Positions 33,350 to 41,923 are shown, counted from the first letter of the stretch. The stretch is 64,000 nucleotides of DNA from Acidobacteriaceae bacterium (GCA_030038195.1 JASHPJ010000078.1:1-64000); one strand, 5' to 3'. Notes: generated by a model not told the origin, from the sequence alone. Made by a program: numbers and translations.

Positions 33350-34635
33350 TACTGCACCACCAGTTCCGCCTGCAGGCCGCCTTCCGCCTTGATCGCCTGC
33401 AGGATGGATACGACGTCGCGCGCCGTGGTTCCGATGGCGTGGAGCCCGTTCACGAGCTCTTCCACGTTTGCGCCCTCATCCAGCCGCATGGTCTGCGCCG
33501 AGCTGTCATCCGCGCTCACGGTCGTCTCCGGAACCAGCGCCGCCGACTGGCCGGGCAAGACATTTTCAGCGCCGGGAGCCTGGCCGGGCGGGCTTTGCGG
33601 CGTACTTTGTCCGCCCGCTCCCTGGGGATTGGCCGGGGAAGCCGAGAGCCGCTGATCTCCTCCGTAATAGCCCGGCCCATTGCGGATGGGCGCACCGGGA
33701 ATGGGCGCAACGGCGTAGGATGTGACCACCTGGATGGAGAGATTTCCGTGAATCACGGAAACCGGCGTGAGCTTCACGTCACCGCCCAGGACAATGGTGC
33801 CTGTGCGCTCGTTCACCACGATCCGGGCCGGCGTATGAACGGTCAGCACAAGATTCTGCACCCGCGAAATCAGCACGGGGACCGATGCCTCGCCGGTCTC
33901 GGCCACAGAAACGTCCACGCGCGTGCTGTCGAGCGCATTCGCCACCGGCTTGTGAAACTCATCGTTGATTGCGTCCGCAATCTGCCGGGCGGTGGTGAAG
34001 TCGGGATTGCGCAACAGCAGCGAGACTACCTTGAAGTCGTGCAGGTCGATCGACGTGTCGCGCTCCACGATAGCCCCGTTGGGAACAATGCCCACGGTGG
34101 GCGAGTTTTCCTGCCTGCCGTTCGCTCCCGTTCCAACGGAGTATCCACCCACAACCAGCGGGCCCTGCGCCTCGGCATATACCTGCCCATCCGGCCCGTG
34201 CAGCGCGCTCATCAGCAGCACTCCGCCTTCCAGGCTCTTTGCGTCGCCGGCCGACGATACTGTCACATCCAGCCGCGCGCCCGGCCGCGCAAACGGTGGC
34301 AGGGAAGCAGTAATAAAGACCGCGGCCACGTTCTTCACTTCTACAATGCCGGGAGAGATGAGCACGCCCATCCTTTGCATGGCGTTGGCGAGCGTCTGCA
34401 CCGTGAAGTAGGTCTGCTGGCTGTCGCCGGTGCGGTTGAGGCCCACCACCAGCCCATAACCCACCAGCATGTTGTCGCGCACGCCTTCCACGCTGGTGAT
34501 GTCTCTCACCAGAACGCGGCGATTGGGATTGTCCGCGGCAGCCGAGGGCGCCAGCGCGAGCGCGGCGCAGCCCAGGCTCAGGACGCAGGCGATGGACCGC
34601 AGAGGCAATTTCGCAGATGCAGATGCAGACTTCAT
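33349..34635 (-). CDS. flgI: Flagellar P-ring protein FlgI
   Basis: FlgI (428 residues) forms the ring in the peptidoglycan layer around the rod. A Sec signal peptide (SIACVLSLGCAALALAPSAAA, residues about 14-34) is followed by RVLVRDITSVEGVRDNMLVG, YGLVVGLNRTGDSQQ and MQRMGVLISPG. The conserved C-terminal EELVNGLHAIGTTARDVVSI, ending in ILQAIKAEGGLQAELVVQ, is present. The insertion after about residue 325 is Pro/Gln/Gly-rich. It starts 5 bases after flgH, and the presence of both FlgH and FlgI shows a diderm envelope. Confidence 0.94.
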   Translation of the reverse strand: MKSASASAKLPLRSIACVLSLGCAALALAPSAAADNPNRRVLVRDITSVEGVRDNMLVGYGLVVGLNRTGDSQQTYFTVQTLANAMQRMGVLISPGIVEVKNVAAVFITASLPPFARPGARLDVTVSSAGDAKSLEGGVLLMSALHGPDGQVYAEAQGPLVVGGYSVGTGANGRQENSPTVGIVPNGAIVERDTSIDLHDFKVVSLLLRNPDFTTARQIADAINDEFHKPVANALDSTRVDVSVAETGEASVPVLISRVQNLVLTVHTPARIVVNERTGTIVLGGDVKLTPVSVIHGNLSIQVVTSYAVAPIPGAPIRNGPGYYGGDQRLSASPANPQGAGGQSTPQSPPGQAPGAENVLPGQSAALVPETTVSADDSSAQTMRLDEGANVEELVNGLHAIGTTARDVVSILQAIKAEGGLQAELVVQ

Positions 34636-34640
34636 CGATT

Positions 34641-35357
34641 TCAGAATCCTGTCAGCCAGAGCAATGCGCGGGTAAGAAAGTTCGGCGAACGCGTGCTGTC
34701 GGAGATGATGCCTTTGCCCTTCATCTCAATCTCAAGGTCGCCCAGCGCAGCGGAGGAGACCGTGTTGGCCGGTCCAATGTCGCCCGGACGAACCACGCCG
34801 CGCACCGTTACATCTTCATGCTGGTTGTTCATGAAGATCTTGCGTTGCGCCTCCACCACCAGGTTTCCGCTGGGCAGCACGGCGATCACGCGCGCCGTCA
34901 GGCTCGTTTGGAACGTGGTGCTCGAATCGGTCGCGCCTGAGCCTTTCAACGCTGTGGACGAGTTGGCATTGAAGAGCGGATTCAGGCCCTTTGTATTCAC
35001 GTCACCTGCCAGGCCGGTAATGGCCGAGCTGGTTTGAAAGGCGCGGGAACTGTTCACATCGCCGCTTTGCGCCGCGGTGGTTTGAACGGAAACGAGGATT
35101 ACGAGCGTGTCATTGAGCTTGCTTGCCTTGTAGTCCGTGGAAAAATCGTTCAACGTGCCGCCGGGGGTCCACAGGCTGCCCGTCGTGCGCTGTACCACGG
35201 GCATATCGGTCTCCTGGACGTGGGCAAGATACTGTGACCGGAGCTGCGCCGGGTTCTCCGGCTTGCGGCTCTTCGCTTCAGCCGTTGTACCCTGCCAAAG
35301 CAGAGTTCCTGCGCACAGCAGAGACAGGATCAGCCGCTCGATCCCTTTCTTCATCAC
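34641..35357 (-). CDS. flgH: Flagellar L-ring protein FlgH
   Basis: FlgH (238 residues) makes the ring in the outer membrane. The mature domain carries SLWTPGGTLNDFSTDYKASK, NDTLVILV, then LVVEAQRKIFMNNQHEDVTV and VRGVVRPGDI, the strong family signature. The N-terminus is a signal peptide (LILSLLCAGTLLWQGTTAEA). The only Cys there is preceded by SLL, not by a small residue, so no canonical lipobox is seen although enteric FlgH is a lipoprotein. The start overlaps the flgA stop by 4 bases. Confidence 0.92.
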   Translation of the reverse strand: MMKKGIERLILSLLCAGTLLWQGTTAEAKSRKPENPAQLRSQYLAHVQETDMPVVQRTTGSLWTPGGTLNDFSTDYKASKLNDTLVILVSVQTTAAQSGDVNSSRAFQTSSAITGLAGDVNTKGLNPLFNANSSTALKGSGATDSSTTFQTSLTARVIAVLPSGNLVVEAQRKIFMNNQHEDVTVRGVVRPGDIGPANTVSSAALGDLEIEMKGKGIISDSTRSPNFLTRALLWLTGF

Positions 35358-35908
35358 AGTCTTCCTCGCAGGGTTCCGTCGCTCGCAACCTGAACCGTGA
35401 AGACCTGGAGACGGTCGAGGCTGGTTGCGCGAATCGTCTGGCCGGGAACGCCATTTTCAAGGCAGATGACCGAGAGACTGATGTGGACGTGCGTTCCGTC
35501 GAGATAGAGCGCGGTGGTTGAGCCCTGCCGGACGGCAAAGGCAGCCTGCCTGAATGTTGAGGCAGTGGAAACGGATCGATAGGAAGCCGCTTCGGCTGTT
35601 TCGCTATCCCTTACCTGAAGAGCAACCATGAACGGCAGGCACTGCTCTGAATCGGCGCACGCCATGCGTGCTACCACACCTCGATCTCCTGCGCGGTGGA
35701 TGGACTGCACCCGCAGCGTGGGGTTGTTCACGTTGGCGACAACATCGGTGAACAGCCTGACCTGGTTCGATGAAACCGCAACGCCGCTGCTCGACACGGC
35801 CGCCGCAACCTGCTCGGTGGTGATGGCGTAGCGCCCGGGCGCGGCCAGGGCCGGCAGAGCCATCACGGCAAAGACAATCCAGAACAAAATTGATCCGCGT
35901 CTCTTCAT
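35354..35908 (-). CDS. flgA: P-ring assembly chaperone FlgA-like
   Basis: FlgA is a periplasmic chaperone for FlgI. The 184-residue protein has a signal peptide (SILFWIVFAVMALPALAAPG). The C-terminal SAF-like part resembles FlgA at RQAAFAVRQGSTTALYLDG, HISLSVICLENGVPGQTIRA and LQVFTVQVASDGTL. The N-terminal part is divergent, so the call relies partly on its place between flgG and flgH. ATG at 35906-35908 is preferred: the AGGTGG 8 bases upstream partly overlaps the flgG stop. Confidence 0.8.
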   Translation of the reverse strand: MKRRGSILFWIVFAVMALPALAAPGRYAITTEQVAAAVSSSGVAVSSNQVRLFTDVVANVNNPTLRVQSIHRAGDRGVVARMACADSEQCLPFMVALQVRDSETAEAASYRSVSTASTFRQAAFAVRQGSTTALYLDGTHVHISLSVICLENGVPGQTIRATSLDRLQVFTVQVASDGTLRGRL

Positions 35909-35920
35909 GGGAGCAACCAC

Positions 35921-36712
35921 CTACTGCGCCAGTTGGTTCAACTGCTGCAGCATCTCGTCGGCAGCCTTGATGACGCGCGAGTTCGACTCGTAGGAGCGCT
36001 GCGCGAGGATCATGTTCACGAACTCATCCACCACGTTGACGTTGGACTGCTCGAGCATGCCCTGCTGAATGGTGCCCAGTCCCTCCGAGCCGCCCGCCGT
36101 GCCGACTACCGGGTTGCCCGATGCCGTGGTGGGCAGATAGATATTGTTGCCCACGCTGTTCAAGCCGCCGGGATTGACGAACATTGCCAGTTGAATGACG
36201 CCCACCTGCTGCGCCTGCGTCTGTCCGGGCAGGGTCACGCTTACCGTGCCATCGCTGCCGATGGTGATATTGGTCGCCGCCGCGGGAATATTGATGGCCG
36301 GCTGCAGCGCATTGCCATTGGCCGTCACCAGGTTGCCCTGCGCGTCAGTCTGGAACGAGCCGGAGCGCGTGTAGCCGGTCTGGCCGTTGGGCAGCAGGAT
36401 CTGGAAGAAGCCCGAACCCTGGATGGCAAGATCGAGAGGATTGCCGGTGCTGCTCAGGTCGCCCTGCGTCTGCACAATCTCAGTATTGCCGGGCCGCGTG
36501 CCCAGGCCTATCTGCAAGCCGGAAGCAACCGTGGTCTGCTGGGTTGCGGCAGCGCCTGGCATGATGTCGTTCTGATAAAGAAGGTCGGAGAACTGCACGC
36601 GGCGCGACTGAAAGCCGGCCGTGCTCGAGTTCGCGAGGTTGTTCGCGATGTTGTCCAGGTTGAGCTGTTGTGCCGTCATGCCGCTAGCCGCGGTGTAAAG
36701 CGCGTGAAACAT
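35921..36712 (-). CDS. flgG: Distal rod protein FlgG
   Basis: FlgG (263 residues) builds the distal rod. The N-terminus FHALYTAASGMTAQQLNLD, then NIANNLANSSTAGFQSRR, and the C-terminus MLEQSNVNVVDEFVNMILAQ, then RSYESNSRVIKAADEMLQQL, are the classical FlgG ends. DLAIQGSGFFQI is the family core motif. It follows flgF by 12 bases and precedes flgA, an order seen in many flagellar clusters. Confidence 0.95.
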   Translation of the reverse strand: MFHALYTAASGMTAQQLNLDNIANNLANSSTAGFQSRRVQFSDLLYQNDIMPGAAATQQTTVASGLQIGLGTRPGNTEIVQTQGDLSSTGNPLDLAIQGSGFFQILLPNGQTGYTRSGSFQTDAQGNLVTANGNALQPAINIPAAATNITIGSDGTVSVTLPGQTQAQQVGVIQLAMFVNPGGLNSVGNNIYLPTTASGNPVVGTAGGSEGLGTIQQGMLEQSNVNVVDEFVNMILAQRSYESNSRVIKAADEMLQQLNQLAQ

Positions 36713-36724
36713 CCGGTGTCTCCT

Positions 36725-37462
36725 TTATCCAACCTTGGGCAGGTCCTGCGATGCCGTTTTATCGATCTCTGCATTGAACATGGAAAGCGCGCGCTGCATC
36801 ATCTCGGCGGAGCGCTCGGTCGAGATAAGATCCACTAGGCCAAGGATGGGATTGACATTCGAGCTTTCCAGAAAGCCTTGCCGCACGTCGGAACTGGTCG
36901 AGTCTTCTGTCGTATCGGCCGGCGCGGTGTAGTAGGTGTTGCCGGCACTTTCCAGCTTTGTGCCCGGCTTGAATTCCACGATGTGCAGCTTGCCGGTAAC
37001 CGCGCCATTGATCGAGATGGTGCCGTCGGCGCTGATGGAAACGTGGCCCGGTAGCATGGTGATCGTGCCGCCTTCGCCCATCACGGCATCGCCTGTGGAC
37101 GTTACCAGTTGGCCCTTGTCCGAAACCTGGAAGCTGCCGGCGCGCGTGTACATCGGACCCTTTGCGGTCTGCACCACAAAGTAGCCGGGACCCTGAATGG
37201 CCACATCCAGGTCGTTGCCGGTCTTTTGCAGGGCGCCCTGGCTGAGATCGAGGATGGTGCTGCTCACGACGCCGTAATTGTTGATGGCCTGGTTCAGCGA
37301 TGAGCCTGGGGCATTACTGGCGTCGGCGAGCACGGAGCTGAAGACGGCGCGCTCCGCACGGTAGCCAATGGTGCTGGCGTTTGCCAGGTTGTTGGCGATC
37401 GTGTCCATCTGCTGCGTGCTGGTCACCAGAGCGGTGCTCGCGGCGTAGTAACCACTGTCCAT
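36725..37462 (-). CDS. flgF: Proximal rod protein FlgF
   Basis: This 245-residue rod protein starts at MDSGYYAASTALVTSTQQMD, with NNLANASTIGYRAERAVF. The C-terminus has FLESSNVNPILGLVDLISTE, then RSAEMMQRALSMFNAEID. The DLDVAIQGPGYFVVQT motif matches the FlgF/FlgG family. It is assigned to FlgF rather than FlgG because flgG lies immediately after it and because of the N-terminal MDSGYYAA form. An in-frame extension to 37525 is rejected: it lacks the rod signature. It is the first rod gene after the HDOD gene. Confidence 0.88.
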   Translation of the reverse strand: MDSGYYAASTALVTSTQQMDTIANNLANASTIGYRAERAVFSSVLADASNAPGSSLNQAINNYGVVSSTILDLSQGALQKTGNDLDVAIQGPGYFVVQTAKGPMYTRAGSFQVSDKGQLVTSTGDAVMGEGGTITMLPGHVSISADGTISINGAVTGKLHIVEFKPGTKLESAGNTYYTAPADTTEDSTSSDVRQGFLESSNVNPILGLVDLISTERSAEMMQRALSMFNAEIDKTASQDLPKVG

Positions 37463-37677
37463 ACCCCAGAGATAAGCAAGGAGCGTGCCATCCGGGTAGG
37501 CAAAGTTTGCCTGAAACAGCCGCAAAATAGCTACGGATTGGGCTTAAGAATGAGGGAACCATGAGAACCGGTGCGGAGCTTGCCATCGCCGACGCCCGAT
37601 CCTCATCGGAAGACAATCTGTCTGGCGGCGGATTGCGGCTGAGAAATGAGACTGGAGCGCCGTAAAGGCGAGGAATT

Positions 37678-38394
37678 CTAGTGAACAATCCGATACGGAA
37701 GCGCAGCGGATACATCCAACAGCGGGCAGTGGTCTGCGTAGCTGCCGGCCAGGCGATGCACCTCCGCCATGAGCGCAGACCATTGCGGATTGTAGCCGGG
37801 CATCAGCATTTCGCAGAAGAAATCGCGCAGGTAGCCGGGGAAGGCCCAGCGCTCGGCCAGTTTGAGCGCGGTGTGCGCGTGGCCGCCCGCGTCCTCATTC
37901 CAATCCCATCCCAAGGCCGAGGGCAGCAAGCCGATGACGTGCAGCATTCCGGCCATATAGGCATGGTCAGGACGGATCGCCCAGAGAATCGTCTCCGCCA
38001 GATGCCTGGCATTGTACGCAGCTTCGCGTGCGTGGCGCCAGATCTCTGCAACGGTGCGCCCTGCCATCGCTCCGCGTACCGCGGCGTCAAAGCAGGCGGC
38101 GGGACCTAAGTCGCAGATGCAATCTTCCATGCGGACCGGGCGGTCGCCGGCGGTTCCGTACTCGCGTCCTGCCATGCGCAGAATCTGAATGGTGGCGCCC
38201 AGATCGCTCAGCACCGTCTCTGAGAACGCGCGCAGGTCAGTCGAACTTTGCTGGAGCTGAAGTTCCATCGCCAGTAGCGTCTCGGGCAGCACCGGAAGGT
38301 CGGGAAGGCTGTCGGCGTTTTCGCCGTGAGCGTACTTGGGTTCAACCAGGATGCAGCGGCCGGCAGGGAATTCGATTACGCCTGTCTTCAACAC
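37678..38394 (-). CDS. HDOD-domain protein under sigma28 control
   Basis: This is a 238-residue cytosolic protein with the HDOD core: LPDLPVLPETLLAMELQLQQ, then FSETVLSDLGATIQILRMAG and YMAGMLHVIGLLPSALGW. HDOD domains are HD-like folds that usually lack the catalytic metal residues and act as regulatory scaffolds in c-di-GMP, motility and type IV pilus control. The N-terminal 28 residues have no domain. It has its own sigma28 promoter (38415-38442), so it is expressed with late genes. It sits between the MshEN protein and the rod genes. Its target is unknown. Confidence 0.75.
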   Translation of the reverse strand: MLKTGVIEFPAGRCILVEPKYAHGENADSLPDLPVLPETLLAMELQLQQSSTDLRAFSETVLSDLGATIQILRMAGREYGTAGDRPVRMEDCICDLGPAACFDAAVRGAMAGRTVAEIWRHAREAAYNARHLAETILWAIRPDHAYMAGMLHVIGLLPSALGWDWNEDAGGHAHTALKLAERWAFPGYLRDFFCEMLMPGYNPQWSALMAEVHRLAGSYADHCPLLDVSAALPYRIVH

Positions 38395-38414
38395 CGTAGG
38401 GTCACCTGGGCTAT

Positions 38415-38442
38415 CTATCGGCAGCTATTGACGATTTGTCTA
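38415..38442 (-). promoter_or_regulatory. Sigma28 promoter of the HDOD gene
   Basis: On the - strand TAGA (38442-38439), a 16-base spacer and GCCGATAG (38422-38415) lie 21 bases before the ATG. The -35, spacer length and -10 are the same as at fliC. The promoter overlaps the end of the MshEN gene. Confidence 0.7.
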
Positions 38443-39348
38443 GCCCAGGCTGACCGTTACTTCCGGCACTGCTGTGGAAACTTTTATCCGGTTTGCCGCA
38501 GGAACGCGCTTCAGAGCGAAGATCACGTCTACCGTGCCGCGTTTTCCCAGCATTCTCGTCCACAGGAAGGCGTTGCACTTGGCGAAAGCCGCCTCGCGGG
38601 CTCCAATCTCCACTGCCCAGCCGCCCAGGGTACGGCCCATCTGGGCTGCGGTCCCAGGCTCGTCGATGCATGCTTCCTCGTAGTTCGGCATGGCCGTCAC
38701 TCGTTCCATCTGTTCGGCGAACTCAGCCGGCGTGATGAAGCAGGGCTCGGCGCGGCAGCCGGTAATCTGCTCAATGGACTGCAAAAGCCCGTGCTCCACG
38801 CGGTCCACGAATCCCAGGACCAGGCGTTTCGACTTCGGCGAGTCATGAATGGGCGCGGCGCGGTGCGCGCGCAGCAGCGACAATGGCAGATCGGTCTCGA
38901 TCGTCAGTCCGCCCAGCTCCTGCGCCAGCGCGGGATAGCCCCACTGCGCGGCGCGGGCCGCGGCCAGCTGCTTCTCGTTGGTGAATCCGCACTCTCTCAG
39001 CGCGGTTTCGAGCGACTCGCCACGGCGCTCGCTGCGCATCACCGCCGAGCGGTATTGATCTTCGCTCAGGTATCCCTTCGAAACCAGCGCCAGCCCGAGC
39101 GAGAGCCTTGGACTGCGCGGCATCTCCACCACGCATCCGCTCGCGAGTGAAGCCAGCGTATTGCGCGATCCCAGGGCAAAGCAGTCTGGCGAGCAGTACC
39201 AGTTTTCACCCACAAACAGTCCGGTGCGGCTGCCCGGAACATACTTGGTGAGCAGCTTGTTGTGGCACTCGGGGAGTGCGCACGCGGTACGCACGCGGTT
39301 CCAGCCAAGATCATGTGGAGGCAGAAGAGACTTGAGCGAGAGATTCAT
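38440..39348 (-). CDS. Cysteine-zinc / MshEN (GspE N-terminal-like) domain protein
   Basis: This 302-residue protein has four Cys at 23, 28, 52 and 56 (CALPEC and YCSPDC), arranged like a C4 zinc site. A GspE_N/MshEN-type region follows at about residues 81-140 (RLSLGLALVSKGYLSEDQYR, then ESLETALRECGFTNEKQLA). MshEN domains bind c-di-GMP through a pair of RLGxxLxxxGxL-type motifs; the first Arg-Leu and Gly-Tyr-Leu are kept here, the second half is weaker. No ATPase domain follows, unlike in GspE or MshE. The C-terminal half (about 150-302) is of unknown fold. Lying between fliN and the HDOD gene, it may couple second messenger to the motor switch (inference). Confidence 0.65.
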   Translation of the reverse strand: MNLSLKSLLPPHDLGWNRVRTACALPECHNKLLTKYVPGSRTGLFVGENWYCSPDCFALGSRNTLASLASGCVVEMPRSPRLSLGLALVSKGYLSEDQYRSAVMRSERRGESLETALRECGFTNEKQLAAARAAQWGYPALAQELGGLTIETDLPLSLLRAHRAAPIHDSPKSKRLVLGFVDRVEHGLLQSIEQITGCRAEPCFITPAEFAEQMERVTAMPNYEEACIDEPGTAAQMGRTLGGWAVEIGAREAAFAKCNAFLWTRMLGKRGTVDVIFALKRVPAANRIKVSTAVPEVTVSLG

Positions 39349-39368
39349 CGGAAGCGGCTCCTTGCGGG

Positions 39369-40160
39369 TTAGCGGAGAAAATGTGTTTCCACGGCTTGCG
39401 GAATCTCGGTGACGCGCATGCCGTAGTTGCCGTCGACGATCACCGCCTCGCCACGCGCCACCAGCTTGCCATCCAGCAGCAGCTCCACCGGCTCGTCCAC
39501 CAGGCGATCCAACTCGACCACGGAGCCGCTGGTCAGCTCCAGCACGTCGCGCAGTGGCAACTGGCGCTGGCCAAACCGTAGCGCGACGTTCAGCTCGACA
39601 TCCATCACCAGCTTCAGGTTCGCCGGATGAAACGGCCGCTTGCTCGACTCCGCGTCGTCCTCGCCGTTGGCGGCAGCCAGCGCGTCCAGCAGTTGTCCAT
39701 CGAAGTAGAGCAGGACCGCGTCCTCCGATCCCACCGCCGGCGCTGTCAGCGGCACCACATACATGCCGCCGAAGGCCAGCCCGGAAACGGATTCAACCTT
39801 GCACGACAGCTCGCCAAACTGCGGCGTGAGCGACTCGCTGAACGCCGTCGTTGAAGCGGCGATCACCGTGGCCAGCGCCTTGACCTGTTCCTCGCCGGTG
39901 GTCTGGACCGGCTGGCTGCTCAGCTTGGACGCCAGTTCGGCAACCTGCGGCTGATAAAACTCGATGAAGCACTGGCCGTGCAATCCGCCTTCGAGTTTCA
40001 GGCTGAACTGTACCGGCTGTCCTCGCCGGGCAGGCGGCTGCTCAAGGTCCGCAACCTCGAGCGGCCAGGGAGAGCCGACGGCCTTGCCCAGCGATTCAGA
40101 AATTGCGCCGGCCAGCGCCGCCGCAAAGATACGCACTGCAATCCTGTTTTGATTCTCCAT
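39369..40160 (-). CDS. fliN: Flagellar motor switch protein FliN, long form (FliY-like)
   Basis: This 263-residue switch protein has a C-terminal SpoA domain (DVELNVALRFGQRQLPLRDV, then LELTSGSVVELDR and the GEAVIVDGNYGMRVTEI end). The N-terminal 170 residues include GEEQVKALATVIAASTTAFS and GGMYVVPLTAPAV, a CheC/FliY-like region, although the phosphatase motif of CheC is not recognisable. FliN with FliM and FliG forms the C-ring that reverses rotation. It begins 5 bases after fliM. A second, short FliN is encoded at 47554. Confidence 0.85.
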   Translation of the reverse strand: MENQNRIAVRIFAAALAGAISESLGKAVGSPWPLEVADLEQPPARRGQPVQFSLKLEGGLHGQCFIEFYQPQVAELASKLSSQPVQTTGEEQVKALATVIAASTTAFSESLTPQFGELSCKVESVSGLAFGGMYVVPLTAPAVGSEDAVLLYFDGQLLDALAAANGEDDAESSKRPFHPANLKLVMDVELNVALRFGQRQLPLRDVLELTSGSVVELDRLVDEPVELLLDGKLVARGEAVIVDGNYGMRVTEIPQAVETHFLR

Positions 40161-40165
40161 GACGC

Positions 40166-41107
40166 TTACATCCTCTCCCAGTTGGTGGTGGAAAGACGCC
40201 GGCCGAGCTGCGCCGCTTTCTGCGCGCCGTTCCGCACCGGTGTTGCTTCAAAGATTCCCTGTCCGCCGGCGGTGAGCATGCCTGGCGTGCGCACCGGCGC
40301 GCGCAGCTTGAGCACGCTGCCCGGCAACAGCGCCAGCAGGTCGCGCACCGCCACGTGCAGGTTCGGCAGCTCCGCGGCCACCTGCACATCGCAGTCCAGG
40401 ATGCGCTCGCGTATCGATGGCCGCGGGAAAAACCGCACGCTGCTCTTCTTCTGCGGCTGATCCTGCTTGACCTGCTGGATCAGCACGTTCAGAAATGCAG
40501 CCGGAAACACGAGCTGGAATGTGCCGACCGTCCCCGCGATGTCCACCTCGAACTTCACGCAGGTGACTTTTTCATTCGGCGGGCAATACTGGTGCAGTAC
40601 GGACGATTTGACCCGCCGATTCGCCTTCAGCGGCATATCCGCCGGCAGCCGCCACGTGCTCTCCGCCTGCCGTACCATCAGCAGGGTTACGTCCTGCATG
40701 AGCTCTTCTTCGATCTCGGAGAGCTCGCGCTGACCGCTGCCCGGCGTTCCGGTGCCGCCCAGCAGCAGATCGACGATGGGGAAGACCAGGCTGATGTCGC
40801 ACTCCACAATCGTTGCGCCGGGAATAGCGCTCAGCGAAAAGGGAACAATGTAAGCAAGCGCCGGAATAGCCGCGATGTGCTCTTTGATGGGGAGCTGTTC
40901 CAGCCCGCTCAGCTTTACTTCGAGCCCCGTTCCCAGGTGCGCATCCAGCGCCGTAGCCAGGTGGCGCGCAAAGGTTTCGTGAATCGTGGTGAGCGTGCGC
41001 GCGTTCTCGTTGGAAAGCCGGCCTGCTGAGCGAAAGTTGCAATTCACGACTGTGCGCTGCTTGCCGTTGCTGTTCAATGTTGCTGACCGCTTCGTCGTAT
41101 CCGTCAT
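40166..41107 (-). CDS. fliM: Flagellar motor switch protein FliM
   Basis: FliM (313 residues) is the CheY-P-binding C-ring protein. The middle CheC-like domain shows LTTIHETFARHLATALDAHL, VEVKLSGLEQLP-like and GATIVECDISLVFPIVDLLL, then GGTGTPGSGQRELSEIEEEL. A SpoA domain is at the C-terminus (RILDCDVQVAAELPNLHVAV, DLLALLPGSVLKL). The N-terminus lacks an obvious CheY-binding LSQxEIDALL peptide, replaced by a basic stretch. It lies 18 bases downstream of fliA and before fliN, so the switch genes follow the sigma factor gene. Confidence 0.88.
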   Translation of the reverse strand: MTDTTKRSATLNSNGKQRTVVNCNFRSAGRLSNENARTLTTIHETFARHLATALDAHLGTGLEVKLSGLEQLPIKEHIAAIPALAYIVPFSLSAIPGATIVECDISLVFPIVDLLLGGTGTPGSGQRELSEIEEELMQDVTLLMVRQAESTWRLPADMPLKANRRVKSSVLHQYCPPNEKVTCVKFEVDIAGTVGTFQLVFPAAFLNVLIQQVKQDQPQKKSSVRFFPRPSIRERILDCDVQVAAELPNLHVAVRDLLALLPGSVLKLRAPVRTPGMLTAGGQGIFEATPVRNGAQKAAQLGRRLSTTNWERM

Positions 41108-41125
41108 GCTTTTGTCCTGTCCGCG

Positions 41126-41923
41126 TTAAACCTGCTCGGCGTAGAGATCCGCACCCGCATAGCGCGGCTGCGGACGATCCTGAACGTGGGCCAGCGCCTT
41201 GCGCAGCTTGGTAACCGCCGCTTCCCTGATCTGCGATACCCGCGAGAGCGCCACGCCCACAACCTTGGCGATTTCCTTCATGGTGAGCTCTTCGCGGTAG
41301 TAGAGAGAAAGAATCAACTGCTCCCGCTCGCTGAGCCTGGAGATCGCTTCCGCCAGGTGGCTGCGCATCTCACCCTTGAGGCAAAGGTCGAAGGGATTGG
41401 GATCGTCGAGGTCCGGAGCGGCCTCAATCAGATCGATCGTCTCCGAGCTGTCGTCTGACGAAACCGCCCGCTGGCTGGTGATGTGCAGCGTGTCGAGCTG
41501 CGCCATGATCTTGCGCAGATATTCGGCATCCACATTCATCTCGGCCGCAATCTCCGCCTCGGCCGGCTTGCGTCCCATCCTGGCCTCGAGCTTTGCGGTG
41601 GCTTCTGCAATCTCGCGTCCGCGCCGGCGCATGAGGCGCGAGCCCCAGTCAATCTCGCGCAGGCTGTCCAGGATGGCGCCGCGGATGCGGAACTTGGCGA
41701 AGGTCTTGAACTGCGCATTCTTGGCTTCGTTAAAGCTGCGGCTGGCTTCAATGAGTCCCACCACGCCGGCGCTGACAAGGTCTTCCAGGTCGACGTGCTG
41801 CGGCAGCCGTTCGCGAATGCGCGCGGCAATATAGTAGACCTGCGACAGCTCCTGCATCACGAGCTCGTCACTGCTGCTCGAGTGGGCGACGCTGTTGGTA
41901 TAGGCCAGTTCTGCCGGAGTCAT
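41126..41923 (-). CDS. fliA: Flagellar sigma factor FliA (sigma28)
   Basis: This 265-residue sigma factor directs polymerase to late flagellar and chemotaxis promoters. Region 2 reads LEDLVSAGVVGLIEASRSFN, then FKTFAKFRIRGAILDSLREI; region 3 contains ARMGRKPAEAEIAAEMNV; region 4 ends in EQLILSLYYREELTMKEIAK, then VVGVALSRVSQIREAAVTK. It is the FliA/WhiG type and does not have region 1.1. Its anti-sigma FlgM is encoded at 32583. The GCCGATAG boxes found at 26535, 27558, 32892 and 38415 fit its known promoter preference. It follows flhA by 40 bases. Confidence 0.95.
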   Translation of the reverse strand: MTPAELAYTNSVAHSSSSDELVMQELSQVYYIAARIRERLPQHVDLEDLVSAGVVGLIEASRSFNEAKNAQFKTFAKFRIRGAILDSLREIDWGSRLMRRRGREIAEATAKLEARMGRKPAEAEIAAEMNVDAEYLRKIMAQLDTLHITSQRAVSSDDSSETIDLIEAAPDLDDPNPFDLCLKGEMRSHLAEAISRLSEREQLILSLYYREELTMKEIAKVVGVALSRVSQIREAAVTKLRKALAHVQDRPQPRYAGADLYAEQV

